This document shows positions 10,510 through 22,199 of a DNA stretch of 64,000 nucleotides, one piece after another. Location: contig JAHCJZ010000007.1 of assembly GCA_026126025.1 (NCBI GenBank), positions 1 to 64,000 of the forward strand, read 5' to 3'. The notes beneath the pieces are model-generated. The model did no database searches. It was not told where the DNA came from and saw only the letters and a list, made by a program, of their open reading frames with translations. A program made the position numbers and the translations under genes. The first letter of the stretch is position 1, and each line of letters begins with the position of its first letter. The DNA comes from Bauldia sp. GTDB taxonomy: Bacteria; Pseudomonadota; Alphaproteobacteria; Rhizobiales; Kaistiaceae.

Positions 10510-10611
10510 GGCAGTCGGCAGTCGGCAGTCGGCAATCGGGCAGGGGCGGCTCGCAGCCGGTTGTCCTCGGTCTCGCAACTCGACTGCCGACTGCCGACTG
10601 CCGACTGCCGA
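10510..10611. repeat. GGCAGTC heptad hairpin between leuS and holA
   Basis: The left arm (10510-10539) is four tandem copies of GGCAGTC/GGCAATC. The right arm (10581-10611) is four copies of the complement GACTGCC. The arms face each other across about 41 nt and can form a long stem. It is the same family as 58301-58370. The gap is non-coding. Confidence 0.8.
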
Positions 10612-10650
10612 ACGCGCGTCGCCCGCGTCGCCGAACGCGGCGGGCCTGCC

Positions 10651-11682
10651 ATGACCGAGTACAAGTTCGACAAGGCCGACCGCCTCATCGCCAACCCCGA
10701 ATCCGGCCCCCGGATCGTCCTGTTCTACGGCCCCGACCCGGGCGGCGTCACCGAGCGTGCGGCGATGATGACCGAACGCCTCGTCGGCAAGGATGCCTTC
10801 GCCGTCACCCGGCTCGACGCCGACGAAACGGGCAGCGAACCGGGTCGCTTAGCCGACGAAGTATTCGCCGGCTCCCTTTTCGCCGGTCGCCGCGTCGTGC
10901 GGCTGCGGACCGGCACGCGCAGCGTCGCGCCGGCGGTGCAGCCGATCCTCGACGCACCGCCGTCTGATACCTGGCTGATCATCGAGGCCGGCGACCTGCG
11001 GAAGGGCTCGCCGCTGCGCGCGCTGTGCGAGCGGGCGACGACCGCCGCCGCGATCCCCTGCTACGCCGACAACGACGCCGCGCTCGGCCGCATGATCGAC
11101 GACGAGGTCCGCAGCGCGGGACTCACCATCGCGCCCGAGGCGCGGCAGATGCTGGTCCCGCTGCTCGGCGCCGACCGCGCGGCGAGCCGCGCCGAGATCC
11201 GCAAGCTCTGCCTCTACGCCGCGTCGGGCGGCACGATCGGCGTCGCCGACATCAGCGCCGTGATTGGCGATGGTGCCGCGGTCGCGGTCGACGACGCGGT
11301 CGAGGCCGCGCTCCTCGGCGACGTCGCGGCCGTCGACCGCGGGATGCGCCGCCTGCTCTCTGCTGCCACCGCGCCCTCGACGGTCGCGACCGCCGCCGAG
11401 CGCCAGATCATCCAGCTCCACCGCCTCCGCGCCGCGATCGACCGCGGCTCCACTGCCTCCGCGGTGCTGCAGGCGATGCGCCCGCCGCCCTTCCCCGCGC
11501 GCCGCCAGGTGCTGGAGCAGCAGCTGCGCCGCTGGCCACGCCCGATGCTCGACTGGGCGCTGCAGCGCATCGGCGACGCTTCCCGCGACGCCCGGCTTTA
11601 TCCCGCCACCGGCGCGGCGATCGTCAGCGAAGCCCTGATCGCGATCGCCCTCCGCCCCGGGCGCCGCCAGAGCGCCGCCTAA
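10651..11682 (+). CDS. holA: DNA polymerase III delta subunit
   Basis: Clamp-loader subunit that opens the beta clamp. About 343 aa from ATG 10651. The N-terminal AAA-like domain (IVLFYGPDPGGVTERAAMM, with a P-loop-like but non-canonical motif as usual for delta) is followed by a helical lid and collar domains (AASRAEIRKLCLYA, IQLHRLRAAIDRG). The frame extends upstream into the heptad hairpin, but the conserved protein begins at this ATG. It converges on parB, with a TTCGTCATCC-type hairpin in the gap. Confidence 0.9.
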   Translation: MTEYKFDKADRLIANPESGPRIVLFYGPDPGGVTERAAMMTERLVGKDAFAVTRLDADETGSEPGRLADEVFAGSLFAGRRVVRLRTGTRSVAPAVQPILDAPPSDTWLIIEAGDLRKGSPLRALCERATTAAAIPCYADNDAALGRMIDDEVRSAGLTIAPEARQMLVPLLGADRAASRAEIRKLCLYAASGGTIGVADISAVIGDGAAVAVDDAVEAALLGDVAAVDRGMRRLLSAATAPSTVATAAERQIIQLHRLRAAIDRGSTASAVLQAMRPPPFPARRQVLEQQLRRWPRPMLDWALQRIGDASRDARLYPATGAAIVSEALIAIALRPGRRQSAA

Positions 11683-11690
11683 CCAACCCC

Positions 11691-11775
11691 TTCGTCATCC
11701 GGCGAAAGCCGGGGTCCAGAACGGCACGCGCCGCGCCCTCGACTTCTGGATTCTGGCCTTCGCCGGAATGACGAA
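11691..11775. repeat. TTCGTCATCCGGCGAA-type inverted repeat, possible bidirectional terminator
   Basis: Arms starting TTCGTCATCCGGCGAAAGCC (11691) and ending GGCCTTCGCCGGAATGACGAA (11775, with its first base trimmed) are near-perfect complements over about 30 nt. The element lies between convergent holA and parB. A second copy is at 63116-63200. No T-tract follows either arm, so a role as an intrinsic terminator is only inferred. Confidence 0.65.
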
Positions 11776-11815
11776 TAACGAGAAGGCGACCCTCGTTGGA
11801 TGGAGGATCAGACCA

Positions 11816-12691
11816 CTACCGCTTGAGCCTTCGGCAGATGTCGTCGAGCTGGTCGAGGTCGCTGTAGCGTACCCGGACTTCGCCGTGGCCGTCGGCGCGG
11901 TGGTCGATCGTGACGGCGAGGCCGATCGCGTCGGAGAGCGCCTTTTCCAGCGCGACGGTGTCGGCGTCCTTGGCGCGGGCGGGCCCGCTTTTCTTAGCCG
12001 CACCGCGCGACGGTTTGCCGGCTAATGACTCGGCGTCGCGCACCGACAGCCCGCCGATGACGATGCGCTTCGCCGCGGCGATCGGGTCGGACGCGGAGAG
12101 CAATGCGCGGGCGTGGCCGGCGGTGAGCTGGCCGTCGCGGAGATAGCCCTGCACCTCCTCCGGCAGCTTCAGAAGGCGGAGCGTGTTGGCGACATGCGGC
12201 CGGCTCTTGCCGATGACGTCGGCGAGCTCGCCCTGGGCGTAGCCGAACTGGTCGATCAGCTGCTGATAGGCGGTCGCCTCCTCGAGCGGGTTGAGGTCCG
12301 AGCGCTGGACATTCTCGATGATCGCGAGCTCCAGCGCCTCCTTGTCGGTGACGTCGTGGACGATCACCGGTACCTCGTGGAGCCCCGCCTGCTGCGCCGC
12401 ACGCCAGCGCCGCTCGCCGGCGATGATCTCGAAGCGGTCGGCGCTGCCTGCCACCGGCCGCACCAGGATCGGCTGGACGATGCCCTTCTCGCGCACCGAG
12501 CTGGTGAGGTCGGAGAGATCCTCCGGCGCGAAGCGCTTTCGCGGGTTGCGCGGATTGGGGCGGAGGAACTCGATCGGCACGCGCCGGCCGGCGCGGGCGC
12601 GCTCGACCGCCGCGGTGTCGTTGTCGACGCCGCCGATCAGCGCGGCAAGGCCGCGGCCGAGGGCCCGACGTCCGCTCTCTTCCGCCATCAT
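11816..12691 (-). CDS. parB: Chromosome partitioning protein ParB
   Basis: CTP-dependent DNA clamp that loads at parS and spreads to form the segregation complex. About 291 aa. The ALGRGLAALIGG N-terminus interacts with ParA. The ParB/Srx nucleotide-binding region includes IVQPILVRP and the GERRWRAAQQAG motif. A central HTH (ADVIGKSRPHVANTLRLLKLP) and a C-terminal dimerisation segment follow. Start ATG 12691 or 12688 (tandem ATGs). It lies 11 bp downstream of parA. Two perfect parS sites occur within 4.5 kb. Confidence 0.97.
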   Translation of the reverse strand: MMAEESGRRALGRGLAALIGGVDNDTAAVERARAGRRVPIEFLRPNPRNPRKRFAPEDLSDLTSSVREKGIVQPILVRPVAGSADRFEIIAGERRWRAAQQAGLHEVPVIVHDVTDKEALELAIIENVQRSDLNPLEEATAYQQLIDQFGYAQGELADVIGKSRPHVANTLRLLKLPEEVQGYLRDGQLTAGHARALLSASDPIAAAKRIVIGGLSVRDAESLAGKPSRGAAKKSGPARAKDADTVALEKALSDAIGLAVTIDHRADGHGEVRVRYSDLDQLDDICRRLKR

Positions 12692-12702
12692 GGGTCTCCG
12701 TC

Positions 12703-13533
12703 CTACGCGGCCGTCAGCCGCCTTTCGCGCTGGATGATCTCCGACGCGAGCTTCAGATAGGCCTGGCTGCCGCTCGACTTGAAGTCGTAGAGCAGCACCG
12801 GCTTGCCGTGCGACGGCGCCTCCGAGACGCGGACATTGCGCGGGATCACCGTCTCGTACACCGCATCGCCCATATGCGCCCGGACATCCGCCACCACCTG
12901 ACCGGACAGATTGTTCCGGCTGTCGAACATCGTGAGCACGATGCCGTGGATGGTGATCTCGGGGTTGAGCGTCTTCTTCACCTGCTCGACCGTCTGCAGC
13001 AGCTGGCTGAGGCCTTCGAGCGCAAAGAACTCGCATTGCAGCGGCACTAGCACCGAATGCGACGCCGCCATCGCATTGATGGTCAAAAGGTTCAGCGATG
13101 GCGGGCAGTCGATCAGGATATAGGTGAAGTTTCGCGACCGAATCGATGCGCCCGCCGTCTCGCTTTCGCCGGCCATCGCCGCGATCGCCGCGCGGAGCTT
13201 GAATGAGCGGTCGGCGTCGCCGGCGATCCCCAGCTCGACGCCGAGAAGGTCGAGCGTCGACGGCGCAACGGAGAGCTGCGGCACGGCGGTCGGCACCACC
13301 GCATCGGCCAGCTTCGCCTCGCCGACCATCACGTCATAGGTCGAGATCGCACGCGCTTCGCGCGAAATACCGAGGCCGGTGGAGGCGTTGCCCTGCGGGT
13401 CGAGGTCGATGATCAGCACCTCCTCACCGATCGCCGCGAGCGCGGTGCCGAGATTGATCGCCGTCGTCGTCTTGCCAACGCCGCCCTTCTGATTGGCGAG
13501 CGCAAGCACCCGCGGACGCTTCGACAAAGCCAT
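12703..13533 (-). CDS. parA: Chromosome partitioning ATPase ParA
   Basis: Walker-type ATPase that moves the ParB-parS complex over the nucleoid. 276 aa, typical chromosomal (no HTH) ParA. Deviant Walker A KGGVGKTT begins at residue 16, A' motif LIIDLDPQGNAS, Walker B ILIDCPPSL. The upstream rsmG stop is 3 bp before the ATG, indicating an rsmG-parA-parB operon. Start chosen where the conserved protein begins. Confidence 0.98.
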   Translation of the reverse strand: MALSKRPRVLALANQKGGVGKTTTAINLGTALAAIGEEVLIIDLDPQGNASTGLGISREARAISTYDVMVGEAKLADAVVPTAVPQLSVAPSTLDLLGVELGIAGDADRSFKLRAAIAAMAGESETAGASIRSRNFTYILIDCPPSLNLLTINAMAASHSVLVPLQCEFFALEGLSQLLQTVEQVKKTLNPEITIHGIVLTMFDSRNNLSGQVVADVRAHMGDAVYETVIPRNVRVSEAPSHGKPVLLYDFKSSGSQAYLKLASEIIQRERRLTAA

Positions 13534-13535
13534 GG

Positions 13536-14213
13536 CTAGGGCCTCCTGGATGCCGGGCGGGGCACAGCCCGCCTGAGCTCCACGATCACGCCGGAGCCGA
13601 GTCGGCTCGGATGTTCTACCAGATCGAGATTCCAGGCGTGAGACGCTTCTTCCCGCTCGGCCGCGAAGTCCGCACCTTTGTGCAGCCATGCCGGCACGCC
13701 CCGGGCGAGCAACGGCGCCGCGAGGGCGCAGAATTCCACCAGCGGCGCAAACGCGCGGGCCGAGATGGCGTCCACCGGCTCGCGCCACGACGCGATCACA
13801 TCCTCGATCCGCCCGGCATGAACCACCGCCGGCGCGCCGGTCTCGCGCGCCACGGTGCGGAGGAACGCGGCTTTGCGGCTGTTCGCCTCGACCAGGTCGA
13901 CCCGCGCGCCGGGCGTTTCGGCGAGGAGGATGGCGACCACCATGCCTGGAAACCCCGCGCCGCTGCCGAGATCGAGCCAGCGCCGCGCGTCCGGAGCAAG
14001 GGCGACGAGCTGCGCGCTGTCGGCCACATGGCGCTCCCAGACCGCGTCGAGCGTGCCCGGCGCGACGAGGTTCTTCACCCGCTGCCAGTCGCGCAGGAGA
14101 TCGACGTACCGGGACAGGCGGGCAAGTGTTTCACGTGAAACACCTGCAAGCCCTGCCCGCGCGACCGCGGTCTCAGGCGACGTCGCCGCATTGGGAGATG
14201 GCGGATGCTGCAT
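13536..14213 (-). CDS. rsmG: 16S rRNA (guanine527-N7) methyltransferase RsmG
   Basis: SAM-dependent methylation of G527 in 16S rRNA. About 225 aa from ATG 14213. Motifs: the GVSRETLARLSRYVDLL N-terminus, NLVAPG, WLDLGSGAGFPGM (SAM motif I), DLVEANSRKAAFL and ISARAFAPL. The codons for the VSRE part coincide with a perfect parS palindrome (14127-14142), so protein and centromere sequence overlap here. It is the first gene of the rsmG-parA-parB block. Confidence 0.96.
   Translation of the reverse strand: MQHPPSPNAATSPETAVARAGLAGVSRETLARLSRYVDLLRDWQRVKNLVAPGTLDAVWERHVADSAQLVALAPDARRWLDLGSGAGFPGMVVAILLAETPGARVDLVEANSRKAAFLRTVARETGAPAVVHAGRIEDVIASWREPVDAISARAFAPLVEFCALAAPLLARGVPAWLHKGADFAAEREEASHAWNLDLVEHPSRLGSGVIVELRRAVPRPASRRP
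14127..14142. promoter_or_regulatory. parS site 1 (inside rsmG)
   Basis: Perfect 16-bp palindrome TGTTTCACGTGAAACA, identical to the bacterial chromosomal parS consensus. It lies inside the rsmG coding region about 600 bp from parA. Confidence 0.95.
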
Positions 14214-14253
14214 GGCATGAGGAATAGTTGGTCTCCGCAGGCCGCGGAAGATC

Positions 14254-14361
14254 ACCCCCGGCCTCGTCCTGAGGTGCTCGCGAAGCGAAGGACCGCAGGA
14301 GCACACCAGCAATCCTTCGAGGCCCGGCTGCGCCGGGCACCTCAGGATGAGGTCGGGGTGC
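14254..14361. repeat. CCTCAGGATGAGG-type inverted repeat between mnmG and rsmG
   Basis: Left arm 14254-14280 (ACCCCCGGCCTCGTCCTGAG) and right arm 14336-14361 (CTCAGGATGAGGTCGGGGTG) are near-perfect complements, enclosing a loop with a second small hairpin (GGCCCGGCTGCGCCGGGC). The gap between the mnmG stop and the rsmG start is otherwise empty. Confidence 0.7.
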
Positions 14362-14370
14362 GGCCCCGCC

Positions 14371-16248
14371 TCAGGCGACGTCGCTGCGGTCACGCGCCGG
14401 CTTCCGCGACAAGGCGAGGAGGAGCGAGAGCGCTGCCGGGGTCATGCCCTCGATGCGCGACGCCTGGCCGAGCGAGCGGGGGCGGGCGGCGCGCAGCTTC
14501 TCGCGGATCTCGTTGGAAAGGCCGGGGACGGTCGCGTAGTCGATGTCGGGAAGCGCGGCCGCTTCCTCGCGCGCCAGCGAGCGGATGTCGCGCTGCTGGC
14601 GATCGACATAGGCGGCGTAGCCTGCCTCGATCTCCAGTTGCGCGCCGACCGGCGCCGGGATGGTCGCGAACGCCGGCCAAATCGCGGCGAGCCGACCGAG
14701 ATCGACATCGGGAAAGCCGAGCAGGTCGTAGGCCGAGCGGCGGACGCCGTCGCGCTTGACCTGGAGGCCGTGCCGCGCCGCTTCATCCGGCGTAAGCGCA
14801 CGGGCGACTAGCTCGTTCCGCCACCGAATCAACGCAGCGTCCTTGGCCGCAAAGGCTTCGCGCCGGGCCCGATGGACAAGCCCGACGCGGATGCCGACGG
14901 GCGTCAGCCGCTGGTCGGCATTGTCGGCCCGCAGCGACAGGCGATACTCGGCGCGCGACGTGAACATCCGGTAGGGCTCCGACACGCCGCGAGTCGTGAG
15001 GTCGTCGACCATCACGCCGAGATAACCCTCCGCGCGGCTCACCGTGAACGGCCCGGCGCCGCCGGCCGCCAGCGCCGCATTGGCCCCGGCCAGCAGCCCC
15101 TGCGCCGCCGCTTCCTCATATCCTGTGGTCCCATTGATCTGCCCGGCCAGGAACAGGCCTTTCAGCCGCCGGGTCTCGAGCGTCGCCTCCAGCTCGCGCG
15201 GGTCGACGTGGTCGTATTCGATCGCGTAGCCCGGCCGGGCAATACGCGCGTGCTCCAGCCCCGGAATCGTGGCGACCAGGGCGGCCTGGACCTCCTCCGG
15301 AAGCGAGGTGGAGATCCCGTTGGGATAGACCCACGGATCGTCGCGCCCCTCGGGCTCAAGGAAGATCTGGTGTGACTCGCGATCGCCGAACCGCACCACC
15401 TTGTCCTCGATCGACGGGCAATAGCGCGGTCCGCGGCTCTCGATCTGCCCTGAATAGAGCGGCGACCGGCCGAGATTGGCGAGGATCACCGCGTGCGTCG
15501 CGGCGGTCGTGCGCGTGATCGCACAGGCGACCTGCGGCGTGGTGATCGCCGGCGTCAGGGTCGAGAACGGCTCCGCCGGCTCGTCGCCGGGCTGCTGCTC
15601 CAGCCCGTCCCAGTCGATCGAGGCGCGCTCCAGACGCGGTGGGGTGCCGGTCTTCAGCCGCCCGAGGAAGAAGCCCGCCCGTTCGAGCGTCGCGGACAGA
15701 CCTTCCGTCGGCGCCTCGCCGACCCGGCCCGCGGGAATCGTCCGCTCGCCGATATGAATGAGACCACGCAGGAACGTCCCCGTCGTCAGCACCACGGCGC
15801 GGCTGGGCAGGACGCGGCCGCCGGCCAGCATCACCCCCGTCACCGCACCATCGGTCACCACCAGGTCGGCGACCTCGCCCTCGATAACTGCGAGCCCCGC
15901 GGTCTCCCGCAGCGCCGCCTGCATCGCCGTCGCATAGAGCCTGCGGTCGGCCTGAGCACGCGGCCCGCGCACGGCCGCGCCCTTGCTCCGGTTCAGCACG
16001 CGGAACTGGATGCCGGCGGCGTCGGCCACCCGCCCCATCAGCCCGTCGAGGGCGTCAATCTCGCGGACGAGGTGGCCCTTGCCCAGCCCGCCGATCGCGG
16101 GGTTGCAAGACATGGCTCCGACCGTCGCCCAGCACTGCGTCACCAGCGCGGTCGACGCCCCGATCCGCGCGCTCGCGGCGGCAGCCTCGCAGCCAGCGTG
16201 GCCGCCGCCGACCACCACGACGTCGAAGGCGTGTTTCACGTGAAACAC
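14371..16248 (-). CDS. mnmG: tRNA uridine-5-carboxymethylaminomethyl modification enzyme MnmG (GidA)
   Basis: FAD protein that, with MnmE, installs cmnm5 on U34 of several tRNAs. 625 aa, full length. N-terminal FAD fold [14 protein letters not shown] (residues 10-23), [37 protein letters not shown], and the [17 protein letters not shown] region, with a C-terminal helical MnmE-binding domain. The first codons (MFHVKH) are read from a perfect parS site (16232-16247). The mnmE stop is immediately upstream, so mnmE-mnmG are co-transcribed. Confidence 0.97.
   Translation of the reverse strand: MFHVKHAFDVVVVGGGHAGCEAAAASARIGASTALVTQCWATVGAMSCNPAIGGLGKGHLVREIDALDGLMGRVADAAGIQFRVLNRSKGAAVRGPRAQADRRLYATAMQAALRETAGLAVIEGEVADLVVTDGAVTGVMLAGGRVLPSRAVVLTTGTFLRGLIHIGERTIPAGRVGEAPTEGLSATLERAGFFLGRLKTGTPPRLERASIDWDGLEQQPGDEPAEPFSTLTPAITTPQVACAITRTTAATHAVILANLGRSPLYSGQIESRGPRYCPSIEDKVVRFGDRESHQIFLEPEGRDDPWVYPNGISTSLPEEVQAALVATIPGLEHARIARPGYAIEYDHVDPRELEATLETRRLKGLFLAGQINGTTGYEEAAAQGLLAGANAALAAGGAGPFTVSRAEGYLGVMVDDLTTRGVSEPYRMFTSRAEYRLSLRADNADQRLTPVGIRVGLVHRARREAFAAKDAALIRWRNELVARALTPDEAARHGLQVKRDGVRRSAYDLLGFPDVDLGRLAAIWPAFATIPAPVGAQLEIEAGYAAYVDRQQRDIRSLAREEAAALPDIDYATVPGLSNEIREKLRAARPRSLGQASRIEGMTPAALSLLLALSRKPARDRSDVA
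16232..16247. promoter_or_regulatory. parS site 2 (on the mnmG start codon)
   Basis: Perfect TGTTTCACGTGAAACA palindrome whose first base (minus strand) is the T of the mnmG ATG. ParB bound here would cover the mnmG translation start and the mnmE-mnmG junction. It lies 2.1 kb from parS site 1. Confidence 0.95.
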
Positions 16249-17605
16249 CTACTTCCCGATGCAGAACGAGGCGAACACAACATCCAACACGTCCTCCACG
16301 TCAACCGCCCCGGTCACCCGGCCCAGCGCCGCCGTCGCCACCCGCAGCCCCTCGGCCACGAGTTCGGCGGACGATGCGCCCAAGGCTTCGTCCAGCCCCG
16401 CCGCGGCTTCCGCCACCGCCACCGCATGGCGCTGCCGGGTCATCACGGTCGGTTCGGGCGGCAGCTGGGTACTAAGGAAAGCGCCGAGATCAGCGAGAAG
16501 CGCATCGACGCCCTGCCCGGTCACAGCTGACACCGGCCTCAGCCCCGCCCGGCGCGCGGCTTGTTCCGTTACCGAATCCATCAGGTCGGCCTTCGTCGCA
16601 ATCGCCCACAACACAGCCGCTGCGGCAGGCGGAGATACGTCCCGCCGGTCGCTGAGCCAGAGGACGAGGTCGGCCTCCGCGGCGCGGGCTTCGGCGCGCC
16701 GGATGCCTTCCCGCTCCACCTCCGATTCCGTGTCCCGCATCCCCGCAGTGTCCACCAGCGTCACCCGATAGCCGGCGACGTCGAGCGTCACCTCGATCAG
16801 GTCGCGCGTCGTCCCCGCCTCGCGCGAGACGATCGCCGCGTCACGGCCCGCCAGCGCGTTGAGGAGGCTCGATTTGCCAACATTGGGCGCACCGAGAATG
16901 ACCACCTCCGCGCCCTCGCGGATCCGCTCACCGCGCCGATGCCCAGCCAGCGCCGCGGCGAGCTCGTCGCGGAGCCGGGCGACGTCCGCTCGCGCTTCCG
17001 CGGTCCACGCCTCGCCGACATCCTCCTCGTCCGCAAAGTCGATCGAGGCCTCGATCAGCGCCCGCGCCTCGATCAGCCGCCGGCGCCATGATTCGTACTG
17101 GGTCCGAATCGATCCGCGGATTCCCTCCAGCGCTAGCGACCGCTGGGCCGCGGTCTCTGCGGCGACGAGATCGGCCAGCGCCTCCGCCTGGGTCAAGTCG
17201 ACACGCCCGGCGAGAAAGGCGCGTCGCGTGAACTCCCCGCGCTCCGCCGGACGAAAGCCGGGCAGCGCGGCCAGCGCGTCGAGCAGCGCGGCGACGACCG
17301 CGCGGCCGCCATGGAGGTGGAACTCCGCCACGTCCTCACCGGTGAAGCTCCCCGGCCCGGGAAAGAACAGGACCAGCCCCTCATCGATCGCCGACCCACC
17401 CCCCGGGTCATGGAAGGGGCGCAGCGTCGCAACTCGCGGCTCGGGTACGCCGTTGGCGACCTGCCCGAGCGCGTCGCGGACGCCGGGGCCGCTGACGCGC
17501 ACGATCGCAATCCCCGCCGGCGGCGCACCGCTCGCCAGCGCGAAGATGGTATCAACCGATCCCGGCCGCGTTCGCTCCGAATCCGCGGTCGGCAGGACGA
17601 GGTCC

Positions 17606-17607
<2 letters not shown>
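16249..17607 (-). CDS. mnmE: tRNA modification GTPase MnmE (TrmE)
   Basis: GTPase partner of MnmG for U34 modification. About 452 aa. N-terminal tetrahydrofolate-binding domain ([22 protein letters not shown]), helical domain, inserted G domain with G1 [10 protein letters not shown]3 DTAG and G4 TKAD, and the obligatory C-terminal CIGK. ATG 17607 is chosen; its start codon overlaps head-to-head with the ATG of the divergent YyaL gene (17606-17608) through one CATG tetranucleotide. An in-frame ATG at 17616 is an alternative. Confidence 0.95.
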
Positions 17608-19627
<2,020 letters not shown>

Positions 19628-19670
19628 TTTACCAGCATCGTTGCTGGTGACCTACACCAAGAGTTCCGCC

Positions 19671-19877
19671 ATGAGCGCCACACGCAAGATCACGGTTGAA
19701 GTCCCCGAGCACGTGCTAGCATCCGCGCAGGCATACACCGGCCTCGGGATCAGCGAGACGGTCCGCACCGCCCTGAAGCGGCTGGCCTCCATCCATGCCC
19801 AGCAGGAGCTGTTGAAGCTGCGTGGCACTGTGAAATTCTCGCTCTCTCTCGACGAACTTCGCGAGGATCGGACTTGA
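19671..19877 (+). CDS. VapB-type antitoxin (ribbon-helix-helix)
   Basis: 68 aa from ATG 19671. A short beta-strand (RKITVEVPEHVLASA) leads into two helices (GISETVRTALKRLASI), as in RHH DNA-binding antitoxins, and the C-terminal tail (LRGTVKFSLSLDELREDRT) would wrap the toxin. It overlaps the toxin gene by 4 nt (TTGA). A perfect inverted repeat lies upstream (19631-19648). The pair sits between a housekeeping gene and rho and is presumably accessory. Confidence 0.82.
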   Translation: MSATRKITVEVPEHVLASAQAYTGLGISETVRTALKRLASIHAQQELLKLRGTVKFSLSLDELREDRT

Positions 19878-20248
19878 TCGCGGCCGATGCCAGCAGCCTG
19901 GTCGCCTACCTCAAGGGCGAAGCGGGACGAGATGTCGAAATTCTCGCCCTGGCGCTGTCGGGCAACCAGCTTGTGCTGCCGCCCGCCGTCCTGACCGAGG
20001 TCCTCTCCGATCCCGTCGCTTATCCGACGATCGGCAGCCAAGTCGCCGACCTCGTCCTTCTGGAGCCGAGCGAGGGCTACTGGGACCGGGCTGGCGCCGC
20101 GCGACGGACCATCCACGCCCACGGCCTCAAGGCGCGAACCGCCGACGCGTTGATCGCGCAATCCTGCATCGACGCCGGCGTGGCGTTAATCACGCGCGAC
20201 CGCGACTTCCGGCACTTTGTGGAGCATTGCGGGCTGCAGCTGGCCTGA
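19874..20248 (+). CDS. VapC-type PIN-domain toxin
   Basis: 124-aa PIN-domain ribonuclease, expected to cleave tRNA or rRNA when free of antitoxin. Acidic residues are in place: D in IAADASSLVAYL, E in VLTEVLSD, D in RTADALIA, and D in ITRDRDF. The start is TTG, overlapping the antitoxin TGA by translational coupling. Converges on rho with a 32-bp gap. The RNA target cannot be read from sequence. Confidence 0.87.
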   Translation: MIAADASSLVAYLKGEAGRDVEILALALSGNQLVLPPAVLTEVLSDPVAYPTIGSQVADLVLLEPSEGYWDRAGAARRTIHAHGLKARTADALIAQSCIDAGVALITRDRDFRHFVEHCGLQLA

Positions 20249-20280
20249 CGGCCGACGGGCGTGACTGCCCGACCGGCCGG

Positions 20281-21546
20281 TCAGGTGTTCATCTGGTCGA
20301 AGAAGTCGGAATTGGTCTTGGTCTGGCGCAGCTTGTCGAGGAGGAACTCGATCGCGTCGGTGGTGCCCATCGGCATCAGGATGCGGCGGAGCACGTACAT
20401 CTTCTTGAGGATGTCGGGCGCGACCAGGAGCTCTTCCTTGCGGGTGCCGGAGCGGGTGATGTCGATCGCCGGGAAGGTGCGCTTGTCGGCCACCTTGCGG
20501 TCGAGGATGATCTCGGAATTGCCGGTGCCCTTGAACTCCTCGAAGATCACCTCGTCCATGCGGCTGCCGGTGTCGATGAGCGCGGTGGCGATGATGGTCA
20601 GCGACCCGCCTTCCTCGATGTTGCGCGCCGCGCCGAAGAAGCGCTTCGGCCGCTGCAGCGCGTTGGCGTCGACGCCGCCGGTCAGCACCTTGCCCGATGA
20701 CGGCACCACCGTGTTGTAGGCGCGGCCGAGGCGGGTGATCGAATCGAGGAGGATGACGACGTCGCGGCCATGCTCGACGAGGCGCTTGGCCTTCTCGATC
20801 ACCATTTCCGCGACCTGGACGTGGCGCGTCGCCGGCTCGTCGAAGGTCGAAGACACGACCTCGCCCTTCACCGAGCGCTGCATGTCGGTCACCTCCTCCG
20901 GGCGCTCGTCGATGAGGAGCACGATGAGGAAGCATTCCGGGTGATTGGCGGTGATGGAATGGGCGATGTTCTGGAGGAACACCGTCTTGCCGGTGCGCGG
21001 CGGCGCGGTGATCAGCGCGCGCTGGCCCTTGCCGAGCGGCGCGACGAGGTCGATTACCCTCGCCGAAAGATCCTTCCGCGTCGGATCCTCGGTCTCCATG
21101 CGGAAGCGCTCGGTCGGGTAGAGCGGCGTCAGATTGTCGAAGTGGATCTTGTGGCGGGCCTTTTCGGGGTCCTCGAAATTGATCGTGTTGACCTTGAGGA
21201 GGGCGAAATAGCGCTCGCCATCCTTGGGGCTCCTGATCTGGCCCTCGACCGTGTCGCCAGTGCGCAGCGAGAAGCGGCGGATTTGCGACGGTGAGATGTA
21301 GATGTCGTCGGGGCCGGCGAGGTAGTTGGCGTCGGGCGAGCGCAGGAAGCCGAAGCCGTCCTGCAGCACCTCGACGACGCCCTCGCCGATGATCTCGGTC
21401 TCCTGTGCCGCCAGCTGCTTGAGGATGGCGAACATCAGTTCCTGCTTGCGGAGCGTGGAGGCGTTCTCGACCTCCAGCTCTTCGGCAAATCCCAGGAGTT
21501 CCGGAGGCGTCTTGGCCTTCAGGTCCTGCAGTTTCATTTCTCGCAT
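20281..21546 (-). CDS. rho: Transcription termination factor Rho
   Basis: Hexameric RNA helicase for factor-dependent termination. About 421 aa from ATG 21546. The N-terminal helical and cold-shock RNA-binding region has [22 protein letters not shown]. The RecA-like core has Walker [14 protein letters not shown], Walker [17 protein letters not shown] and an arginine-finger region. Start chosen by the family N-terminus [10 protein letters not shown]. Last gene of the hemE-hemJ-rho run. Confidence 0.98.
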   Translation of the reverse strand: MREMKLQDLKAKTPPELLGFAEELEVENASTLRKQELMFAILKQLAAQETEIIGEGVVEVLQDGFGFLRSPDANYLAGPDDIYISPSQIRRFSLRTGDTVEGQIRSPKDGERYFALLKVNTINFEDPEKARHKIHFDNLTPLYPTERFRMETEDPTRKDLSARVIDLVAPLGKGQRALITAPPRTGKTVFLQNIAHSITANHPECFLIVLLIDERPEEVTDMQRSVKGEVVSSTFDEPATRHVQVAEMVIEKAKRLVEHGRDVVILLDSITRLGRAYNTVVPSSGKVLTGGVDANALQRPKRFFGAARNIEEGGSLTIIATALIDTGSRMDEVIFEEFKGTGNSEIILDRKVADKRTFPAIDITRSGTRKEELLVAPDILKKMYVLRRILMPMGTTDAIEFLLDKLRQTKTNSDFFDQMNT

Positions 21547-21754
21547 CGGCGCGGAATCTTTCACCCCGGACGGGGTCGTCGAAAAAGGGGAGGGAGGCAG
21601 AACTTGGGCCGGGCGGTCAAAGAGGCCGCCGGCATGGCGCACGAGGATCAGCGGGGAAGCTGGTCGGCGCCGGTCTGCACGGGAAGCGGTCGGAACATAA
21701 TGCGCCGCGGGCTCGCGGGCAAGCGCTGCCGGCGGAAAACGTGCCCGGACAGCA

Positions 21755-22195
21755 TCAGAACGGCTTGAGCACCACCAGGACGAGGATGCCGAGGAGGATC
21801 AGCGTCGGGATCTCGTTGACCATGCGGTAGGTGCGCGACGGCGTGGTGTTGGCGTCCGCGGCGAAGGTGCGGATGCGGCTGCCGAGCCAGCCATGGAGCC
21901 CGGACATGGCAAGGACGAGAGCGACCTTGGCCCACACCCAGCGCGCCTGTTCCCAGTCGCCGAAATAGACCAGCGCCCCGCCGGCGAGCCAGGTGGCGAT
22001 GATCGCCGGCGTCATGATGCCGCGATAGAGCCGACGCTCCATCACCTTGAAGGTCTCGGACTTGTCCGAGCCGCGCTCGGCATCGGCGTGGTAGACGAAG
22101 AGCCGCGGCAGGTAGAACATCCCGGCCATCCACGCGATCACCGCGAAGATGTGCACCACCAGCACGATGTTGTAGCCGGTCGATCCGAGCCCCAT
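21755..22195 (-). CDS. hemJ: Protoporphyrinogen IX oxidase HemJ
   Basis: Membrane heme-biosynthesis enzyme converting protoporphyrinogen IX to protoporphyrin IX. 146 aa with four predicted transmembrane helices. The conserved His lies in [24 protein letters not shown], and a further conserved segment is [20 protein letters not shown] 22195 is 4 nt after the hemE stop, so the two heme genes are coupled. Nearby rho is about 210 bp downstream. Confidence 0.9.
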   Translation of the reverse strand: MGLGSTGYNIVLVVHIFAVIAWMAGMFYLPRLFVYHADAERGSDKSETFKVMERRLYRGIMTPAIIATWLAGGALVYFGDWEQARWVWAKVALVLAMSGLHGWLGSRIRTFAADANTTPSRTYRMVNEIPTLILLGILVLVVLKPF

Positions 22196-22199
22196 CCCC

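Noticed and set aside
7803-10694. Very long open frame (963 codons) on the minus strand opposite leuS
   Set aside because: It is antisense to an unmistakable leucyl-tRNA synthetase; the translation is low-complexity Arg/Gly/Asp-rich with no domain. High GC content keeps antisense frames open.
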